From the NCBI GenBank assembly GCA_036011305.1, contig DASCNA010000284.1:1-22244 (forward strand): DNA of 22,244 bases, read 5' to 3'. This document shows, piece after piece, positions 15,185 through 22,244 of the stretch. The position numbers and the translations under genes were made by a program. Each line of letters opens with the position of its first letter. Within the stretch, counting starts at the first letter, position 1. The notes under the pieces were generated by a model that saw only the letters and a list, made by a program, of their open reading frames with translations, was not told the DNA's origin and made no database searches. The stretch comes from DASCNA01 sp036011305 (GTDB lineage Bacteria > Verrucomicrobiota > Lentisphaeria > Victivallales > GWF2-38-69).

Positions 15185-16696
15185 TTAGTTATTAGTTAGT
15201 TTCTCTGCAAGTTCATCAGGCAATTTTTCTTTTGTTCTTATCAGCATTTTTTTTAATTCATTTTTAAATTCAGGTAGGATTACAGTTTGATGTTTATTTT
15301 TATAATACATGTATATAAAATTTGCTAATTTAAATTGTATATTTGATGCTTTTTTTTCACCTAATGCATATAAGAGATATCCTAGAAAAATTTGTCGGTC
15401 TACTAATTTAAGCGTCTCTGTTTTATTGAGGGGACTCAAATAGCTCTCCCAGTAGTAATTCATATATTGCTGGATAGTGATATATTTATTTTTGTATTGA
15501 TTGAGTTTTGTGGCAGTCAATAGATAATTTTTAGCTTTGTTTAGATTTTCATGTTTATATAAAAGAGTGATACATGTTTCCAGATAGTTTAAATAAATTT
15601 TCTTATTATCAGATGTTTCATCTTCGTTATATTGATTATATAAATAATTTTTTATTGGTGAGATTAATTTCAAGTTTGGATATGTTGTAAAATTTTTATA
15701 ATTTGATTTATCCAGCAGAAGCAGTTTCCCATCTGATATGCAGCTTTTGAAAATAATATTTATTATAGATTTATATTCATTATTTTTTGGTTCAAGTTTA
15801 AGTGCTTTAATAATCCAGTAAAGTGCATGAGTTTGATATAATCTCCAGTCGATATTACCGAAATCTTCATAAACTTTATGCATAGATTTTATATCCATCA
15901 TAAAATCATTTTTTAACATCTGTATTTTAAAATAACCAACGGCGGTTTTAATTTCTTTCTGAGTAAGCACTTTTGAAATTTCTTTTGGTACTTTGTGGTA
16001 CTTTCTATAATAATTGAAAAAATTATTCAAACTATTGTAATTTGAACTATTTAATTTTTTCATTTTAGTTTGAATTCCGGATATTATGTTAGGGGCATGT
16101 TTAATGTTTTGAGATATTTTATATAGAGAATTTATATCTAGGTTTTTCCCATTTGATATTTTTTCAATCTGCAGGGCAACCTGGGTCTTGTAGTAGAGGT
16201 TTGCCGAGTCGAGTGTGCCACCTATTTTATAAATATAAATCCATGCTAATTCTTTATACAGAACCGGTGAACCAGGGTTATATTTAATAGAGTCTTTCAA
16301 GAGTTTTATTCCGTTTTCGACCCATCTCCACTTATTTTCAGGTTTTGTGTATGTTATAGATATATTGTATGCCATATTCCATGCTAAAAATGCTGTAGCT
16401 CCTGTAAATCTAGGCTGTAATTTAGATATCCATGAAGCTATTTGTGCCATCTCAATATATTTACCCTGATTTTGCAGTGATATTGTTCTGAACCATAAAA
16501 CATCAGCAATTAAGCCTCTAAAACCACCTAGTGCAACAGTGGTAAATGCTACTGCAGGAGGTGCATTCTTTATAATATTTGTATCTATTAATTTGTCTTC
16601 TACTTTAATTTTATTGATCTGTTTTTGAATAGTAGGGAGTAAGAATATGCAAATTATAACTGTGAATATTAAAAATAGTTTTTTTTTATTTTTCAT
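15185..16696 (-). CDS. membrane-anchored helical (TPR-like) repeat protein of an ABC exporter cassette
   Basis: This 503-residue protein has an N-terminal uncleaved-signal-type membrane helix (about residues 6-24 after a Lys-rich start). A largely helical domain follows, presumably facing the periplasm. The best conserved-looking stretch is 50-115: GGFRGLIADVLWFR, LQNQGKYIEMAQIASWI, LQPRFTGATAFLAWNMAYN. It resembles the paired helices of TPR or Sel1-like repeats, as does KDSIKYNPGSPVLYKELAWIY (134-154). Its start overlaps the permease stop by four bases (ATGA), which indicates translational coupling and a shared complex. From memory, proteins with this block sit beside ABC-2 exporters in PVC-group bacteria without an assigned function, and I cannot verify that here. 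A role as periplasmic adaptor or substrate-recognition subunit is inference. Confidence 0.8.
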   Translation of the reverse strand: MKNKKKLFLIFTVIICIFLLPTIQKQINKIKVEDKLIDTNIIKNAPPAVAFTTVALGGFRGLIADVLWFRTISLQNQGKYIEMAQIASWISKLQPRFTGATAFLAWNMAYNISITYTKPENKWRWVENGIKLLKDSIKYNPGSPVLYKELAWIYIYKIGGTLDSANLYYKTQVALQIEKISNGKNLDINSLYKISQNIKHAPNIISGIQTKMKKLNSSNYNSLNNFFNYYRKYHKVPKEISKVLTQKEIKTAVGYFKIQMLKNDFMMDIKSMHKVYEDFGNIDWRLYQTHALYWIIKALKLEPKNNEYKSIINIIFKSCISDGKLLLLDKSNYKNFTTYPNLKLISPIKNYLYNQYNEDETSDNKKIYLNYLETCITLLYKHENLNKAKNYLLTATKLNQYKNKYITIQQYMNYYWESYLSPLNKTETLKLVDRQIFLGYLLYALGEKKASNIQFKLANFIYMYYKNKHQTVILPEFKNELKKMLIRTKEKLPDELAEKLTNN

Positions 16697-18084
16697 TTTT
16701 TAATTATTGAACCCAGCTCTTTTTTTGAATATATATAAATCCCCAGTCCCATAAAAGCCAATAGCTGCACCAATACATAATTTAAGATAATATTTTTGAT
16801 AAAATTGTATTCTATAAGCTTGCCATTAGATAAATAGCCGTAAAACTGAAATTTCTGAATTGGAGTTACACCCTTTAATATTATGTTACTCAAGTTATAG
16901 CCAATTTTTGTTTCTGTTGTCATATTTGTTCTATGGCCTGAACTTCCAGATAGTATAAAACTGCCGATAGCACCAAACATTAAATAAGCTATTATGCAGA
17001 ATATAGCAATAGGAAATGAGAATATTCCTCCTATTGAACAGCTGATTGCTATTATTAATAGAAGACCGATAAAGCTTACCAGAAAGCATCTAATATAGTT
17101 ATCCAAAAAACCAGTATATTTAATTTTTAATTCAGGACTGTTCAAAAGTCTAAAAAAAATCGGTTGTTCATTATCCATATTTTCAAATTTTAAAGTAATT
17201 GAGTTAAGTGGGGAAATATAATTTTTTCTTGGAAGATTGATTTTGTATAGCGTGTTTGATACGAGATCCTCTCTATTATTTAATTTTAAAAAAATTGGAG
17301 TGCTGTTGCTTTTATAGTATTTGATATACCAAACACCTTTAGCTTTTTTATTAATTTGCATGTTAATTGTGTCGATAACGCCTACAAAAGGTTTATACTG
17401 CAGAATTATATTTTCTGAACTGATTCTAGTGATTTTTTCGAAAGTGAATATTTTTGATGATTTTGCTGATACTTTACCTTGCTGAGATATTATTGAATAT
17501 CTAATATCCCTTTTTATTTTTAGTATTTCGGGTGCAGTTAGTTTATCATTATCTGTAAGTGCTGCTTGTTTTTGTTTTTTAAATTCATCTTCAATTTGTT
17601 CTTTAATATTTTTTAAGTGTGGATAATAGCTTTTTCTGCCAACAAAAATATTATTATTAACATTATTAACTATATCTTTAGAATAAGTGACATTATTTGA
17701 TTTCCATATAATGAAAAAATATATGATGATTGATGATATCAGAAGCAGAATAGTATATATAATTACACAGCCGGTATATTTACCAAACCAGATTGTTGAT
17801 TTGCGTATAGGTTTAACACTTATCATATGTACTTGATATCCAATTACGTCAAAATTCATTATCAAGCAGGCAGTCCAGACAGAAGACAGTGTAAGAATAA
17901 TATTGATTGCCAGCAGGCTGTATTTTATAGAAATCTGTATTTCTGAAGCCAGTGTTCCGTCTCCTCTGAGATACATTGGCATTAATACTGAAGAAAACAG
18001 TATTATAAGAAATATTATTTTGAAAAACTTTGTCCTGACTATTGAGTTGATAGTTAGTTTTACTATCGCAAAATATGAAATCAT
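16693..18084 (-). CDS. ABC-2-type transporter permease with large extracytoplasmic insert
   Basis: This is a 463-residue inner-membrane permease of the ABC-2 exporter type. Six hydrophobic helices are visible at about 18-38, 54-76, 104-127, 331-352, 353-378 and 432-452. Between the third and fourth lies a hydrophilic region of about 200 residues (129-330). It starts with a charged, helical part (KEQIEDEFKKQKQAAL) and continues as a strand-rich part, and would be extracytoplasmic. Typical ABC-2 permeases are much shorter because they lack this domain. The loop SVKPIRKSTIWFGKY (88-102) after helix 2 looks like the cytoplasmic coupling region (VKPI.R..). The gene begins 37 bases after the ATPase gene with an AGGA Shine-Dalgarno and overlaps the repeat-protein start by four bases. 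The substrate cannot be deduced. Confidence 0.85.
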   Translation of the reverse strand: MISYFAIVKLTINSIVRTKFFKIIFLIILFSSVLMPMYLRGDGTLASEIQISIKYSLLAINIILTLSSVWTACLIMNFDVIGYQVHMISVKPIRKSTIWFGKYTGCVIIYTILLLISSIIIYFFIIWKSNNVTYSKDIVNNVNNNIFVGRKSYYPHLKNIKEQIEDEFKKQKQAALTDNDKLTAPEILKIKRDIRYSIISQQGKVSAKSSKIFTFEKITRISSENIILQYKPFVGVIDTINMQINKKAKGVWYIKYYKSNSTPIFLKLNNREDLVSNTLYKINLPRKNYISPLNSITLKFENMDNEQPIFFRLLNSPELKIKYTGFLDNYIRCFLVSFIGLLLIIAISCSIGGIFSFPIAIFCIIAYLMFGAIGSFILSGSSGHRTNMTTETKIGYNLSNIILKGVTPIQKFQFYGYLSNGKLIEYNFIKNIILNYVLVQLLAFMGLGIYIYSKKELGSIIKK

Positions 18085-18121
18085 TATTTATCCTGAATAA
18101 GTTATCCCAGCTAGTGATTGC

Positions 18122-19036
18122 TCATTTGTTGTGTTTAAGATAGTTAGCTATTTGTCCTCCGGATTCAGCCCCGTATATTTCTTCTTTGTCGTATTTTGCT
18201 CTATTTATAACATTTATAAAAAAATCTTCTAAACTTATTTTAGGATTAGTTATAATAAATTTATCATCACTAAGTTCAGATTTTAATATTTTAATAAATT
18301 TGTTAAAAATAACCTGATTTGAAGTTGGAATTGTTATCTGTTGCTGTTTACTGATTGTTAATAATTCATTAATTTTACCCTCTGCTCGTATTTTTCCTCC
18401 ATATAGGATAATGACTCTATCGCATATTTCTTCAATATCGCTTAATAAATGGCTGCAAATTAAAATAGTTTTTCCTTGCTGTTTAAAAAAGGTAATAAGA
18501 TTTTTTATATCTTTACATCCAATAGGATCTAATCCTGAAGTAGGTTCATCTAAAATCAGTAAATCAGGATTATTGATAAGGCTTTGTGCAAGACCTATTC
18601 TTCTTGCCATACCTTTTGAAAATTCACCAATTTGCCGTTTTGATGAATTAGCCAGTCCAACCATGCCAAGAAGTTCTTCTATTCTTTTACGCCTAATCCT
18701 CTTAGGAATTTTGAATAGGCTTCCAAACAGATCAAGTGTTTCTTTTGCAGTTAAAAAATTATAAAGATATGTTTCTTCCGGTAAATAGCCAATATTATAT
18801 TTTATAGATATATCACAGTTTTTCTTACCAAATATCTGTATGGAGCCGGAAGTCGGATACAGAAGATTTAGTATCATTTTGATAGTAGTTGACTTACCTG
18901 ATCCATTAGGTCCTAGAAGTCCGATTATTTCTCCTTGCTGTACAGAAAATGAGATATTATTAACAGCTCTTGCTTTTGGCTTTTTCCAAAAATCACTGAA
19001 AGTTTTTGATAGATTTTCTATTTTAATTATATCCAT
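18122..19036 (-). CDS. ABC transporter ATPase (CcmA/DrrA-type exporter subunit)
   Basis: This is the nucleotide-binding subunit that should power the adjacent ABC-2 permease. From the ATG at 19036 it is 304 residues: Walker A GPNGSGKST (42-50), a Q-loop region reading GYLPEE (83-88, Glu in place of Gln), a degenerate signature FSKGM (139-143), Walker B LLILDEPTSGLDP (159-171) and switch His196 (CSHLL). FSKGM and GYLPEE are common in the CcmA/DrrA/NatA exporter branch. The C-terminal 80 residues form an accessory domain as in that family. A GTG six codons upstream would also be in frame, but neither start has a clear Shine-Dalgarno. The ATG fits the usual short lead before the first strand (IIKIENLSKTF). 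As the first gene it opens the five-gene cluster and diverges from lptD. Confidence 0.93.
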   Translation of the reverse strand: MDIIKIENLSKTFSDFWKKPKARAVNNISFSVQQGEIIGLLGPNGSGKSTTIKMILNLLYPTSGSIQIFGKKNCDISIKYNIGYLPEETYLYNFLTAKETLDLFGSLFKIPKRIRRKRIEELLGMVGLANSSKRQIGEFSKGMARRIGLAQSLINNPDLLILDEPTSGLDPIGCKDIKNLITFFKQQGKTILICSHLLSDIEEICDRVIILYGGKIRAEGKINELLTISKQQQITIPTSNQVIFNKFIKILKSELSDDKFIITNPKISLEDFFINVINRAKYDKEEIYGAESGGQIANYLKHNK

Positions 19037-19211
19037 AATAATAATTTCTATCACATTTTTTTGCTATATCTATAATATAAAGTAAAAAATTACTTAGCTA
19101 TTTACGCTTAGAGTAATATTAAAATTTTAAGTTTGAGAGTGAATATTGTCCATTTATTATTAAGTAAATAATATTTTCATTAATTTTAGTATTAAAACAG
19201 AAATTATTATA

Positions 19212-19240
19212 TTGTAATCTTAGAACGCTTCAAATATAAT
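19212..19240 (+). promoter_or_regulatory. sigma-70-type promoter for lptD
   Basis: A consensus -10 TATAAT (19235-19240) lies exactly 17 bases downstream of a TTGTAA -35 (19212-19217, 4 of 6 consensus bases). This would give a leader of about 75-80 bases before the GTG at 19325. It is the best promoter match I found in the window. The 288-base spacer (19037-19324) also has a 6-bp A-loop inverted repeat at 19080-19095, nearer the ABC cluster. Confidence 0.6.
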
Positions 19241-19315
19241 TGCTTTTAAATAGATAAGTTTTGAACTTAAAGTTAATATAAACTTAACATGTTTAAATAC
19301 TCCAAAAGTAAGACC

Positions 19316-19319
19316 AGGA
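19316..19319 (+). promoter_or_regulatory. ribosome-binding site deciding a GTG start for lptD
   Basis: AGGA lies five bases before the GTG at 19325, and no ATG offers an alternative until residue 66, inside the mature protein. The GTG start alone provides the Lys-rich n-region and hydrophobic core of a signal peptide, so lptD must start here. Confidence 0.8.
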
Positions 19320-19324
19320 TTTAG

Positions 19325-22186
19325 GTGAATCTTAAAAAAAATCATATTTCTCTTATCAAGTATATAATAATTGTAGCATTTAGCTTTTTTGCACAAGATG
19401 TTATTGCTGAAATAACTCGTCTTAATGTCTCTTCGTTGGATGGAGATACTATAACACAGAACCAATCAGGTGCTACAGAGCGCGGTGGTGGGGGAGACAA
19501 TTTTCCAGGAGCTGGTGCTATGGTGCAGAAAATAGAAGGTCTTGATGCCAGGGCAGATTCGTTTGATTTTGTAGGGGATAATATGATTGCTACTGGAAAT
19601 GTTTTTGTAAGGCGCGGAGATATGCTGCTTTATGCAAACAAGGGTATTATTAATAATACGAATAAAAATATTGAATTAACAGGAAATGTAAAATTTTTCA
19701 AGCTGACTAAAAATAGACAAGAGTTAGAGTATTATGAATTGGTCGAGTTAGAAAAGAATCCATATGTTAAATTTAAGGTAGTAGGAACAACAATGAGTCC
19801 TGCTGGACGTCAGATGTTGGTGGTTGATGTGATACAGGAAAATCTTTCCTGGGCAGGAGAGAGGGCAATTGGAAATATTGACAGCGGTGTTTTTGAATTT
19901 GGCAACTATGATGTAAATTTAAGTGGATGGTATACAACTGGAGGTACTGCCAGAAGAGAAAAGGATGGGAAAGTGATAGTTAAAGGTGCTATGACAAGTC
20001 CATGCCCTGGCTTGATGGAAGGTAATGCCGTGATGGCTATTAAGAGCAGTAAAATGGTAGCTATTCCTGGAGGAGATCGTGTCTCTACATCTCTAAACAG
20101 CAAGACTGGAGAAGAGAAACGATCTGCTACAAATGTTAATAATTATCATTTATGGTCATATAACAATATAATTTACGTTGCAGGCGTTCCTGTAATGTGG
20201 CTACCTGTAATCTACAAACCCCCGCCCGGGAAGATGGGACAGTGGCGGTTTAGCTCAGGTGGTAGTACACCTTTTGGATACTATTTTCTGTTATCAAGTT
20301 ACTGGAATCTCTGGGATAGTGACGGTGTAAAAATAGATACCATGCCGTTACTTGATTATTATCAGAAGAGAGGCTTAGCGTTGGGAGATAGGACCAGGAT
20401 AACTATGGACAATTCTGAAACTGATATTTTTGCTTACGGTATTAATGACAGATACTCAAATTATGATTTTCCTGATAATAGTAGATTTAATGACTCATGG
20501 ACACAGAATTCCAGTGATAATGTTGAGGCTATGAGATACTATGTTGACGTCAAAAATAAAACTCACATAACAGACAGAATGGATTTCAGGGGAAGATTTG
20601 CAGCCTTGAGCGATTATTACTTTCTGAATGACTATTTTGATGATATTTTCAGGGTTGACCCACAGCCTTCTACGTATGCCAATTTAAATTATCAGTTTGA
20701 TTGGGGTACTCTGAGTTTAAATGTTCACCCAAAGGTTAATTCTGAATTTACTGCGGTACAGGAATTGCCTAAACTTGAACTTGTTGTGCCAAGACAGGAA
20801 ATATGGAATAACATTTATTATCAGACTGAAAGTAATATATCATATTTACAGATGAACTGGACTAAATTTAAACAATCTAGAGCTAGTTATGCTGCTCAAT
20901 ATCCTTCTACTACAGCAGGAAATCCAGCCTTTGGTAATTTAGTTGAACCTTCTAACTACAGTGCAGCAAGATTTGATTCAGTTCATTTTGTATATTATCC
21001 TTTAAAGCTTGGCTGGCTGAACATACTGCCGAGAGCGGGAGGACGATTTACCGCGTATAGCAACAGTACAAAACGTAAAGTTAATGATTTAGATGTTAAT
21101 ACACTTTTATTGGTGTCTAAACAAGAAATGGGGCTTGGAAGTTACGGAACAGTTAATAACTACGATAGTCAAGGTGGATTTAAGGCTAGGTTAATTCCTG
21201 AAGTAGGCTTACAGCTTAGTACTAAAATGTATAGATCATGGAGTAATGTTAAAAATGCATATTGGGAAATGGATGGTTTGAGGCATGTTTTTCAACCTTA
21301 CATCAATTATGGATTAATAGCCCCAACTTCAAGCAGAGATCATATATATTATTTTGATGATACAGATAGATATGATAATCAACATTATGTTAGATTTGGC
21401 CTTGAAAATAGATTGCAGACTAGAAGAGGGGGGTGGAAATCATCTCAAGTTTATACATGGGCATCAATGCAGAACTATTTAGATCTTCTGATTGATGATA
21501 AAAATAGAAATAATCAGGCAGTTGCTGGCCAGGATATGGAGAATAGAGGTAATTATTTAGGAGATTTCGGGCATATAATAACTATAAATCCTACACAGGA
21601 TGTTCAACTGACTTTAAATCTGTTAATGGATGGTGGTCAAATGGTAGCCGGTAAGTTTGCTGAAGCATTTGCCGAGAGTAATTTTCAGTTTAATTATGAT
21701 TTTGCAGATGGATGGGGATTTTTCGGGAACTGGTACTACAGCACAGATAATTCTACTTCACCAGTAGTATCCCAGGGGAGTGAGCTAAGTCAAATTGAAA
21801 GTGGTACCTATTTTCAAAGAATGTTTTGGGATCAATCCTATTCTCAAATGGGTTTGAATTGGAAACTTAATGATAGAACTTTTGGGCAGGCATATGTTGA
21901 ATACGATTTCGTAAATCATATAATGCCTGATTTTAACATTAATATTAACAGAGAGTTACCTTGTAATTTAATGTTGACATTAAGTTATTCTATAAGCAAA
22001 AGGTTAAATAATAACGGAAGTGGTATTCATACAAACCAGGACGTTAATGCAAGTATAAATTTTACAACAAGTCCTACATATTCAATTGCTCCAAAAGAGA
22101 GTATGATTCCTGAATATTTATCAGGTGCTCCTATGGGCGCTCCAATGATTGGTTCTCCTTTAGCACCTAATAATGAGGGTATTTAA
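19325..22186 (+). CDS. lptD: LPS-assembly outer-membrane protein LptD (OstA/Imp)
   Basis: LptD is the outer-membrane beta-barrel that, with LptE, inserts lipopolysaccharide into the outer leaflet. The 953-residue product begins with a signal peptide (basic start, hydrophobic IIIVAFSFFA, likely cleavage after Ala28). A Gly-rich linker (54-66) follows. Next comes an OstA/LptA-type beta-jellyroll repeat (about 74-128) with the typical ADSFDFVGDNMIATGNV and NIELTGNVKF strands. The LptD-family segment VAGVPVMWLPVIYKPP (285-300) marks the entry to the C-terminal barrel, which has alternating aromatic strands to about residue 920. The last 35 residues are a Pro/Gly/Met-rich tail with a GAPMGAPM repeat. 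Only two cysteines are present, Cys227 and Cys880, against four in E. coli LptD. A divergent phylum-specific LptD is likely. The barrel is too variable for me to judge strand number. Confidence 0.88.
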   Translation: MNLKKNHISLIKYIIIVAFSFFAQDVIAEITRLNVSSLDGDTITQNQSGATERGGGGDNFPGAGAMVQKIEGLDARADSFDFVGDNMIATGNVFVRRGDMLLYANKGIINNTNKNIELTGNVKFFKLTKNRQELEYYELVELEKNPYVKFKVVGTTMSPAGRQMLVVDVIQENLSWAGERAIGNIDSGVFEFGNYDVNLSGWYTTGGTARREKDGKVIVKGAMTSPCPGLMEGNAVMAIKSSKMVAIPGGDRVSTSLNSKTGEEKRSATNVNNYHLWSYNNIIYVAGVPVMWLPVIYKPPPGKMGQWRFSSGGSTPFGYYFLLSSYWNLWDSDGVKIDTMPLLDYYQKRGLALGDRTRITMDNSETDIFAYGINDRYSNYDFPDNSRFNDSWTQNSSDNVEAMRYYVDVKNKTHITDRMDFRGRFAALSDYYFLNDYFDDIFRVDPQPSTYANLNYQFDWGTLSLNVHPKVNSEFTAVQELPKLELVVPRQEIWNNIYYQTESNISYLQMNWTKFKQSRASYAAQYPSTTAGNPAFGNLVEPSNYSAARFDSVHFVYYPLKLGWLNILPRAGGRFTAYSNSTKRKVNDLDVNTLLLVSKQEMGLGSYGTVNNYDSQGGFKARLIPEVGLQLSTKMYRSWSNVKNAYWEMDGLRHVFQPYINYGLIAPTSSRDHIYYFDDTDRYDNQHYVRFGLENRLQTRRGGWKSSQVYTWASMQNYLDLLIDDKNRNNQAVAGQDMENRGNYLGDFGHIITINPTQDVQLTLNLLMDGGQMVAGKFAEAFAESNFQFNYDFADGWGFFGNWYYSTDNSTSPVVSQGSELSQIESGTYFQRMFWDQSYSQMGLNWKLNDRTFGQAYVEYDFVNHIMPDFNININRELPCNLMLTLSYSISKRLNNNGSGIHTNQDVNASINFTTSPTYSIAPKESMIPEYLSGAPMGAPMIGSPLAPNNEGI

Positions 22187-22244
22187 TTTGTATTAAAAAA
22201 TAAATAAAAAATATTGTATTATAAATAAAATAATTTATCATATG
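22187..22244. other. downstream spacer at the right edge
   Basis: These 58 AT-rich bases follow the lptD stop without a terminator hairpin. An ATG occupies the last three bases, but no Shine-Dalgarno precedes it, so I do not call a further gene. The lack of a terminator is compatible with lptD being co-transcribed with whatever follows. Confidence 0.4.

Noticed and set aside
18411..18764. 117-codon plus-strand ORF inside the ABC ATPase gene
   Set aside because: It is antisense to the signature and Walker B coding region, so it is a shadow frame.
19037..19054. GTG start six codons upstream in the first ABC ATPase gene
   Set aside because: The six added residues (with three Ile in a row) are not part of the family's usual short lead, and no Shine-Dalgarno supports the GTG.
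22130..22186. Short GAPM repeat in the lptD 3' end as a mobile or phase-variable repeat
   Set aside because: There are only two imperfect copies and the frame is uninterrupted, so it is a protein-level low-complexity tail, not a repeat element.

Overview
The window is AT-rich bacterial chromosome carrying a Gram-negative outer-membrane gene (LptD with a signal peptide and OstA-like domain), so the host is a diderm. Pyruvate phosphate dikinase, two amino-acid carriers and a proline-type aminopeptidase would suit an anaerobe living partly on amino acids or peptides. The exporter cassette with a membrane-anchored repeat protein, together with the PPDK type, reminds me of the PVC group (Lentisphaerota, Kiritimatiellota, Verrucomicrobiota). 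That placement is a recollection, not a demonstrated fact. I see no tRNA, rRNA, CRISPR array, insertion sequence, prophage gene or attachment site.

Layout. Positions 1-62 hold the probable 3' tail of an upstream plus-strand gene. trmL (137-610, minus) converges on it. Then ppdK (970-3774, plus) ends in a strong terminator, followed by a PHP-family histidinol-phosphatase-like gene (3919-4731, plus). A small GC-rich stem-loop separates that gene from a convergent Na+:alanine/glycine symporter (4824-6245, minus). A 955-base spacer rich in palindromes separates the symporter from a divergent APC amino-acid permease (7201-8781, plus). The ClpB disaggregase (start reassigned to 9004, ends 11583) and an M24 metallopeptidase (11650-12771) follow. 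Each of the three plus-strand genes has its own clear stem-loop terminator.

From 19036 down to 12844 lies a co-oriented minus-strand cluster of five genes. In transcription order they are a CcmA/DrrA-type ABC ATPase, an ABC-2 permease with an unusually large extracytoplasmic insert, a membrane-anchored helical-repeat protein, an orphan OppF/DppF-like ATPase, and a 475-residue protein I do not recognise. The first four are spaced by 37, -4 and 5 bases, which strongly suggests co-transcription. The fifth is 92 bases further on. This cluster is the best candidate in the window for an undescribed system: an ABC transporter with an accessory subunit of unknown substrate.

The window closes with lptD (19325-22186, plus). 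It diverges from the ABC cluster across a 288-base spacer that contains a well-formed sigma-70-type promoter facing lptD. Most other ORFs longer than 60 codons overlap these genes in other frames and are treated as shadows.
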